Source of the DNA: Isoetes taiwanensis
Taxonomy: Eukaryota > Streptophyta > Lycopodiopsida > Isoetales > Isoetaceae
Assembly: GCA_021234155.1 (NCBI GenBank)
Contig: JAJEKV010000019.1
Location: 3,076,356-3,140,355 of the forward strand
Direction: 5' to 3'
DNA: 64,000 bases
The notes under the pieces were generated by a model. That model was not told the origin of the DNA, searched no databases, and saw only the letters and a program-made list of their open reading frames with translations. Within the stretch, counting starts at the first letter, position 1; each line of letters starts with the position of its first letter. The translations under genes and the position numbers were made by a program. Below are positions 56,533-64,000 of the stretch, one piece after another.

Positions 56533-57989
56533 CCACGTTTCGTTGCAACCCCAACAGCCTGCAAGGCCTATATGGGCATCACGAAATAATAGAATCTACA
56601 TCAAGTATCCACATTATAAAAACATCCCAAATGGATGTGAGTTTCCATGGTAAGAGTTGTATCCCATTTTTGGTATAAGTTCGAGTCCTTTTGATCCTCT
56701 TCGTTAGCCTTGCAATTATTCCTAATTTGAAATATTTGCAAATGGGGAAAAAATTGCTTTGATACACGAGTCACCACTGATGGGGGCATATGAGAAATGC
56801 GTTGGAGCTAAATCATTAACCACATGTATCATGATATTCCATGCTCACCTTTTTTGGTAAGGTAAAGATAACATCTTGGAAACTCTACCATGTGATGTGT
56901 GTCCCTTCTTTTGATTCTATTCTTAAAGGAGAAAAAACTACTTTGTTTTTATTCATTTGAGAGATATATTCTTAAAGGAGAAGAAACTACTTTGTTTTTA
57001 TTCATTTGAGAGATATATTCTTAAAGGAGAAGAAACTACTTTGTTTTAATCCATAAGAGAAAATTGAATTAAAAAGAGGGGACTATTTCGACTTAATCTA
57101 TTAGAGAGAATTTTTATAGTCCATGGAGACCAAAAGGACCAAATAAAGAAAATATCAAGTCTATTCAGGATTAAAAAACCGCCCGAAAGCTATTGAAGGG
57201 AAAAACTTACAAACCTAAGTAGTAATAAACTTACAAACCTAAGTAGTAATAAGCTTACAGATTGTACATGCATACATATAAAAAAACAATTATGTAACAA
57301 ATAACCAACATGGAGAGGGGGTTTCTGGATATGAACCTCCCTGGCTATGCTGCACATAAGCGGCATAGCTGCACGTGGTGCTCATCAAGGGTTCGTAGCA
57401 AGAAACCTCAAAACTATGGAGGTTAACTGGTGTAAATCATGAGAGACTTGTCGGAGGTCATTTCACTTAAATCATGAGAGGGAACTTCTTCTCCTGCCAC
57501 ATCATTAGATTGTGCCACTGGAAAACTTTTCACTTTTTGTACAAAACTTAAAAGAACTAGCAGTATTGCAGGCTTGGGATAAAGTTCAGTTGGGGTTAGT
57601 TTTCAAAGTTCATGTAATTCTAGGCGCCACTTTAGCTAGTTGGAATTGCATCTTAAGGCATATATATGTGGGTTCTTGCATGACCCTTTCCATTATGAAA
57701 ACATGTGCAAGCTCCATTCAAATTTAAATTAAGGGTGTAGCTTTGGGATAAAAGTATTTCACATCTAGCTTTGGGTGTAGCTATGTACTAGTAATCCAAC
57801 CTTCAAACACTCGGTACATATAAATTACTATGAATGCCATACTAATTTGCTTGAGCAAATGCCTCTTTCAAACATTGGTTTACTTTCCTTGACTAAGTTA
57901 TGAGCTATACCTTTATAGAGGAGTTATAAGTAGCACCAAATCCTATATTAATATAACAAGACAAGACATGTTCGCTTGATGGGACAGTA
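56533..57989. other. Intergenic AT-rich DNA with short repeats
   Basis: No DYW or other PPR continuation after the stop at 56532. Contains a 49-bp tandem array (separate entry) and AACTTACAAACCTAAGTAGT repeated at about 57206 and 57230 (24-base period). No other coding content seen. Confidence 0.5.
56918..57062. repeat. 49-bp tandem repeat, about 2.9 units
   Basis: Units starting TATTCTTAAAGGAGAA at 56918, 56967 and 57016. The first two differ at one base; the third diverges after TTTGTTTTAAT. Recent local duplication in intergenic DNA. Confidence 0.9.
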
Positions 57990-58660
57990 AGCCATTAAGT
58001 CTTGACATCCCAATTACCTCCGCTTGATTTCTTCGTTTCGTGTCTGTGTTTCTTCATTTGACATATTGACTTCTACAGGAGCAATGACAATTGAACTAAC
58101 TAGCTACCTTTCTTTCCAGACAGTAATGCATCTCTCCATGCATATTCTGACAAGCCGAACTGGAAACCAATCAATCTTTGGACTCCTCCATTACATCCTC
58201 CTGATGCCCTGAAGTCTACGCTTCTTTTAGTATTTTGACTTCTGCAAGAGTGAATCATGATACTGGAAATTATTCCCTTGTTTAAACAACTTTTAAACAA
58301 CTGACTGATTATAAAGTTACTTGAGCTACCTTTCTTTCCAGCTGCGTTTATCAATGTATATCTGAGAACCGAATGGGCAAACATTTGAGCTTTGACTCCT
58401 CAAGAACTTCCTCTTGGTACTCTGATGTCTCTGTTTCTTCCTTTAGGATGCCAACTTCTGCAGGAGAAAGGTACAAGAATTATTCCTTTCTCTATGATAA
58501 CGAAACGATTAGAACATGCGCTTAAGCTACCTTTCTTTTCAGATAAATATGCACTTCACCATGTATATTTTGGCAGCAGAATTGACAAACAATTAAGCCT
58601 TGACTCCTCAATTCTCTCTTCTTGATGCTCTAACATTTGTGCTTCTTCTGTTATGGCATT
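57990..58660. repeat. Diverged three-unit array, period about 200-220 bp
   Basis: GCTACCTTTCTTTYCAG recurs at 58103, 58325 and 58526. In each unit it is preceded by a TTGACTTCTGCAGGAG-like segment and GAATTATTCC, and followed by a TGTATATTTTG-like segment, GACTCCTC and CTTCTTGATGCTCT-like sequence. The pyrimidine-tract plus CAG looks like a splice acceptor, so the array may derive from a tandemly duplicated exon region, but no protein is recognisable. Confidence 0.6.
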
Positions 58661-59490
58661 AACTGTAGATATGCCAATTTGGAAATGAAATTTGTCATAA
58701 CCTTACTCAGGGATTACATATTAGCAGCATAGATTTAGATGAGTTAATTTGAAGATCAGTTCAGCTTAAGTGTCCAACAGTCCGACATGAAGTTACCAAA
58801 GAATATGTACTTCCCATCCATAACTACTTTTAGAATGCAACTGAACATAAACAGAACAAGAATGTAATAAACACAAAGAAAGAGAGGCCGATTTAGGGTA
58901 ATGGCATTTGAACAGCAGGCAATTTCTTCAAAGCATATCCTAAGAACTCTGGGCTTCATCCATTTCATCAGCTTTGTAAAGCATCGCTTGTTTAGAAGCT
59001 TATTGTGATAACCCTGCAAAAACTAAATGGCTCTCATAAGAATGTGAAGTTTCAAGAGCATGGATATTTGACAACTCATAAACACTAGATCCAAAGAATT
59101 CTTTGGCATATATGAGCTTTTATAAAGCTTCTACATGTAACTGTTAAAAAAGACCTATAAATATCCATGCATGATTGAAAACCGAATAACAATTATGAAA
59201 TAATTTTGCATTTCAAAAAAGATAACACATGGTAAAAGTACAACAAAAAAAGGTAACTTTGTTTTGCCATCTTGCTGCATGTTTGTAAAACCATCTATAA
59301 CAAGTGAAGAAACCAACAATAGACAAAATTTTGGCTTTAATATTCACATTTATTTCCACTATCTTTGACTTGGAAGGCTTCAAGAATATATAACATATCT
59401 ATAAAAGACACTAGAAGATTTATAGACTGAGCAGGTCCTGTGGAATGTCCATTTGCCAACCATCATTATCAAGACATATGATACATTTAA
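58661..59490. other. AT-rich intergenic DNA, no gene seen
   Basis: No convincing coding frame. Ends at TTAA (59487-59490), the left target site of the piggyBac-like element. Confidence 0.5.
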
Positions 59491-62021
59491 CACTAGAGTT
59501 GTCCCGGGGACCATTTTTGGTCCATGGACCAGAAATGGTCCACCATACCCCCTGCCACTTAAACCCATATATCTCACAAGAGAAATTTTAATTCTAAAAT
59601 ATACCTACACTATTTGAGTCTTTACTTGAATCTTAACAACTTGTGAGAATTTCATGACCACTGGATTCACCTTTATATTGGTATGATTGTTCAAACTTTG
59701 GAGAATTTGGCAGTTTTTACAACACTCTAGAACTGCATTCATCAATTTTCTAGCATAAAAGTGTCTAAACCTCGCCAAATATTAAATTAATTGATATATT
59801 ATGATAAAGCATATCGATTTGCATGTTTTCATGTTTTGCTGCTATCATTTGATATCAATTGAAGTTGCCAAAACCTATTTTGCTTAAAAATGCTGCATGA
59901 GGTTCAAGAATTATTTCTCTCTTATTATTACAAGTTTTGACTTAATTTTTGTGGCAATGAGTCCTTAACTAAACAAGCTATAGTCCAAGGAATTTTTTAA
60001 ATGTTTATATCCTATGTTATATTAATATCGTTATTAACTAAAGAACTTATTGTACAAAATTCAAAATTCAAAATAAAAATATAGGTTAAAGTGCTCCAAT
60101 AAACCCCATCTATAAGTCTCATAAGATAGCAAATGATGCATTCTAATTAACTCTTTATAGGAATTTACTTTATCAACATAAATATAGTGTAACTAGGGTA
60201 TACTCATGAATTATCTAGATCTAAACAAGATCTAATATAACAAGATGAACACAATGAAAGGTTCCAAAATGCGTTGATTATACCCTTATAGGTCTAAAAT
60301 CCAACAATGATGTAGGTAGTAATGGTTATTGATGAATGAAGGACAATATCATGAAGTTTAGCTATGACTATAAATAAATAGATCAAAAGACTTTCTGTAC
60401 CTGTTTTTCTAGTTCATCTAAAATATTGACTTATTAGCCTTTTAAATGGCTCCAAAGTGTTGTAGTCTAAGTAGGACCATAGTACATGTAGATCATCTTT
60501 TATGATAGGCTATAATTTTTATAAATTTGAACTTTTGTTGGCAATATATATCTCAAATTTCATGTTAGAATAATATATTATATACAAGATTTGAATATAA
60601 ATAAGCATGGACTATTTATAGGTCCAGAATTAAACCAACTGGATTGAGAAAAATTCTCTATTAATTTGCACTGGCTCTATTCATTTTGTCCCCTATAATG
60701 ATATTATAATTTCTCATCATCTATGAGATAATCTTTGAAAGGTGTAAGTGGACTTTCTCATACATTCAAAGTAGATCTTAACTACTTAATTTTTGTGCTT
60801 CGATATCACCTTTTAGATAGACAATCCTTCCTAATCAACTAATGTTATCATATATAATGTGGTATAAACTATATTCTAAAGAATTGATTAAGATGATGAT
60901 GTTCTTGACTTTTAAATGAGAGGTCATGTGGACCAATAATTGGCATCGACATAGCAGTCTATCTTGATCTTATTTAGTCATACATTTTCATATTTTTCCT
61001 TGGTTCATTTTGCATTGCTTTCTTAACTTTGGAAAGCTCTGAAATCTGGTGTTTGAAGTTCATTTTCAAGGCATAAATCTAGAGATCAAACATGGAAAAC
61101 ATCTGATGATAACTTGGAATTAATACTAAAAGTTTTAGCCCAAACCTAGCAATAGATATTTTTTATTGATAGAGGAGCTCATGAAATACTAATATCTTAA
61201 AATTCAGCTTGAGATCGACTAAGGTAAAGAAGTTATTGATTTAAAATGAACCTGTGGACCAATAATGGTCTTAGGTATAGAAACCTTTATTGATTTATCA
61301 TGATCGTGCCTTTTGCTCTTTTTCTTTACTTGTTTTTTCATTAGTTTCATATCCATACAGGCATTCATATATGATTTTTTCAATGACATACTATTTCAAT
61401 AAATTTCCTTCAAATATAACAAAATAAACATCAATTAAAAGTCACTTAAAATTATTAATATAAGTCAAAGCTAAACCTTCAAATTACAGGCCAACAAATA
61501 TTTTTTATGCATGAAGCAATTAGTCAACTACTTATATACTAAATTTGAAGTAAAAAATCATTTTCATGCAAAAGTTGTAGAATTTTAATTGAAGCAGCCT
61601 TCTGGGAACTATTATTGGTCCATAGAAGACAGAAAACTGTTTTGACCCTGTCATGTTTGACTGACTATATCTTCCTTTCTAGACTTCGGATTGGAACAAG
61701 GTTTTTTGCTTATTCATCCTTATCTTGTATAGAAAAATACCATTAAAATGAAAAAAAAAACCAAAAAAATTCTTTTGTTGAGACAGTTTTACATTATGTA
61801 AACATGAAGCAAACTGGACTTGACCCCCCTTGATTCACCTAAATATAACTTTCAATTTTTGGGGCATATGCATTTTTAACTATTTTTCCTATGCAATATG
61901 ACTGCCATATATTAACGTCTAGAAAGGGTTTAACTAAATTTTATGTCATTGATTTTATATGAATCTTAAAGCAAACTGTACAAATGAACCATTTATGGTC
62001 CATCAAGGGACAACTCTAGAG
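59491..62021. mobile_element. Non-autonomous piggyBac-like DNA transposon
   Basis: The 2531-base element is flanked on both sides by TTAA (59487-59490 and 62022-62025), the target duplication specific to piggyBac transposons. The terminal inverted repeats are CACTAGAGTTGTCCC on the left and, read inward from the right end, CTCTAGAGTTGTCCC (14 of 15 identical). Near-palindromic GGACCA...TGGTCC words lie just inside both ends and at three internal places. The interior is AT-rich with no open frame over about 60 codons, so no transposase is encoded, at least not in recognisable form; mobilisation would need a source elsewhere. Removing it leaves flanks that join at a single TTAA. Confidence 0.8.
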
Positions 62022-62304
62022 TTAAAGAAGTTTTTATTAAACAAATGGAAAATCAATGTATCAAGGCTTTGCGTAACATCTCACTCAATATATAGTCACT
62101 CAAATCTTTGTTTAACATGACGAGGTTGTACATTCCAATAATGCTAAAAAACATACGCATTCGTGGACGCAAGATCAATCATCTGGTGTCCCCAAAGAAA
62201 TGCATCAATACATTTTAGAGGACTTCCATGTTAACTGGCCCCTACTGGCTGACCAACATAACTTCTAGTTAGTATTTGAAGAGCGAATTCTGCCAAAATA
62301 ACAG
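62022..62304. other. Intergenic DNA, no gene seen
   Basis: AT-rich sequence between the right TTAA of the piggyBac-like element and the minus-strand transposase-like remnant. Confidence 0.4.
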
Positions 62305-64000
62305 TTAAAAGAGTTGTGTAATATAATAATTCAATTGTCTGCTTTCTATGCTCTTGTATGCGCCTTGGGGTTTGAACGCCAAAGCCTCAGCTCTAGAAGC
62401 AAATTTATGAATTCTTTTCCTTACTTCCTCTGTCATTTCTAGGACTGTTTCTAGCCTCAATATATTTTCCTTAAACATTTGAATGAGATTTTGCTTACTT
62501 TCCAGGTAACGCACTCTTTCTTCAGATGCCACTAAGATAAAGCTTAGTATTAAACTGGAAGATTTCCTTCTATTGTATATTTCAAACATAGTTATATACT
62601 TCGCAAGCATCATATATTACGGTTGAAATCCAACAAGACCAACTTAAAGACAGGGAAAAATGGACTTGCCAACACCACACGAGCTTGAAACGATCCGTAG
62701 TTTGAGCCATTATTTTGGTTCGATGCCCTTGCTTTGTTAAAGAACAGAAAGATGTAGGCCTATTGTATCTCGAATTCAACCGTATCGGCAAGCATCTTAG
62801 CAACACAAATCGTTGATGCATAAATTTGTCAATCTCATGGTCTAGGTCTAGGTGGGTTTAATCGTGGATAGGCTAGAATTGCAGGAATTGTTGCAAAAAC
62901 ATTACCAACGACGAGTAGGTGCAAAATAAATTGCATCATCATCTTCCCTTGGCTTATCCCCGTTTCATCGTTAAACATTTTGAATAGAAATAAAAAAGCT
63001 TTCTTATCTGTAAATATGTTGAATTTGTCGAGAATCCAAAAAATACAGTGCAAGCTTCTTGTATCTTTAATGGTTTTCGTAGCCCATTCATTTTTTCATT
63101 GTTGCCAATTTCCTAGAAGTGCTTCCTGACCATACTTTGTTTATAATAAGATGGCGGAGCTGCTGTTTTCATGTATTTCCATAGCCACTCTGCAATATCT
63201 CATACCTCTCAATTGTGCTGCCCTTAATGCCCTCTTGATTATGGCACCTGCACCGTCGTGTTCCCCTTTACTATGACGTAAGCCCCAAAAAATCCACATC
63301 ATATCCATCTCTATCATCTTCGATCTCGCAATGAAGTATAATCCTCTCGAGGATTTGAATTGGAAAGCTGCCCCATCTGAAAAACTATATGCATTTTTGT
63401 TTTTATGTTGTTTTCAATCAACCATTTTTGATGTAGCATAAGACAATAATAACGAATCACGTTGCTTATCATCAGAGCTATAAAAATGCTCTTCTTTGAT
63501 AAATTGCTACATTTTAGAATCCCTTCTATAGGACAAATAACAAGAATATTAACCTATTCATTGTGCTAATGCATAACTGAACTTCAATCTGCTCTTTCAA
63601 AGCATAATTTTTAGCAAATATGGCATCTTTAGAAAACCTTTGTAACAACTTCTAAATTGCAATTCCTGCCACTTGTAATGGAAATTATGATTGATATATT
63701 CCTTTGCCTTCTTCCTAAATGTCTCCAACAAAACTTTTGAGGCTGTTTCTAGATATTGGTTTTGTAGTCTAGTCCTTTTTTTGCCCTTCTCATCAAAATC
63801 AACATCCTCATAGTCCAAATACTCCCACTGAACTTTGGTGTAGCTATCATCAACTTCTTCCTTTGTGCAAATAGGAAAATTTTTTATTCGGATAAAAGCA
63901 CGCTGTGGTGTATCAAAAATGCACATTTTGACGCCACATTTTTGCACCTTCTTTGTGGTAGAATCGGGTGGTGCATACAAAGCGGAGATTGCGGGAGTGC
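62305..64000 (-). pseudogene. DFSENY/HGKG transposase-like gene, copy 3 (degraded, runs off the window)
   Basis: Read on the minus strand from the right edge: KCGVKMCIFDTPQRAFIRIK (about 63945-63888), VQWEYLDYEDVDFDEKGKKR, YINHNFHYKWQELQF (about 63705-63660, compare YHNFVAHWQSKQF in copy 1), a damaged DAIFAKNYALKEQIEVQ (about 63640-63590, compare VDFSENYTLKPFNEIQ), SSDDKQRDS (compare SDDKTHDTH-type sequence), AAFQFKSSRGLYFIARSK, and RHSKGEHDGAGAIIKRALRA (about 63283-63225, compare GHGKGTHDGEGA). Downstream frames to 62305 are broken and charged. The same ordered blocks in two diverged copies define the family. The DDE-transposase interpretation is inference. Confidence 0.6.

Noticed and set aside
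56533-57300. DYW or E2 exon after the PPR stop
   Set aside because: No frame carries the expected motifs (PG-box, HxE, CxxC, DYW).

Overview
The window is nuclear DNA of a land plant. It holds a spliced ATG12 gene, a plant-type PLS pentatricopeptide-repeat (PPR) gene, Ty3/gypsy chromoviruses with a tRNA-Met primer site, and AT-rich intergenic DNA. Several features fit a non-seed plant (fern or lycophyte) better than an angiosperm: the style of the PPR repeats, a piggyBac-like element, and a transposase-like family with DFSENY and HGKG motifs. That placement is a guess.

Layout. 1-2.6 kb: low-complexity and minisatellite DNA. 2.6-19.7 kb: a decayed minus-strand gene of the DFSENY/HGKG family, split by a 14-kb chromovirus (element 1, 2896-16877). 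22.1-23.2 kb: two plus-strand pieces of the same family, one an open 266-codon frame. 25.8-52.3 kb: a minus-strand pogo/Tigger-like DDE transposase split by a second chromovirus (element A, 27192-51138, TSD TCCCC). Element A has its gag split by an Athila/Tat-like gypsy element (element B, 34250-45329, TSD CCTAC). 53.1-56.5 kb: the only clear host genes, ATG12 (five exons, 99 codons) and a PPR gene about 300 bp downstream. 56.5-62.0 kb: short tandem arrays, then a 2.5-kb non-autonomous piggyBac-like element (59491-62021) flanked by TTAA. 62.3-64 kb: another minus-strand DFSENY/HGKG copy running off the end.

The most striking content is in the two chromoviruses. Between the 5' LTR and gag of element A lies a reading frame with an unmistakable histone H3 fold (29984-30678) behind a long basic tail, followed by an unidentified 351-aa ORF and a very acidic ORF. 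Element 1, a diverged relative, has a decayed H3-like core at the same place (about 6045-6330) behind a Lys/Arg/Glu-rich tail, followed by what look like remnants of the next accessory ORF. Both elements also encode a chromodomain at the end of integrase. I infer a chromovirus lineage that carries its own histone H3 variant and possibly an acidic partner.

Nearly all transposon coding sequence carries many 1-3 bp indels, while ATG12 and the PPR frame carry none. In each LTR pair the indels cluster in the GC-rich block and the AT-rich parts are almost identical. Real decay and methylation-linked consensus error cannot be told apart from this sequence alone.
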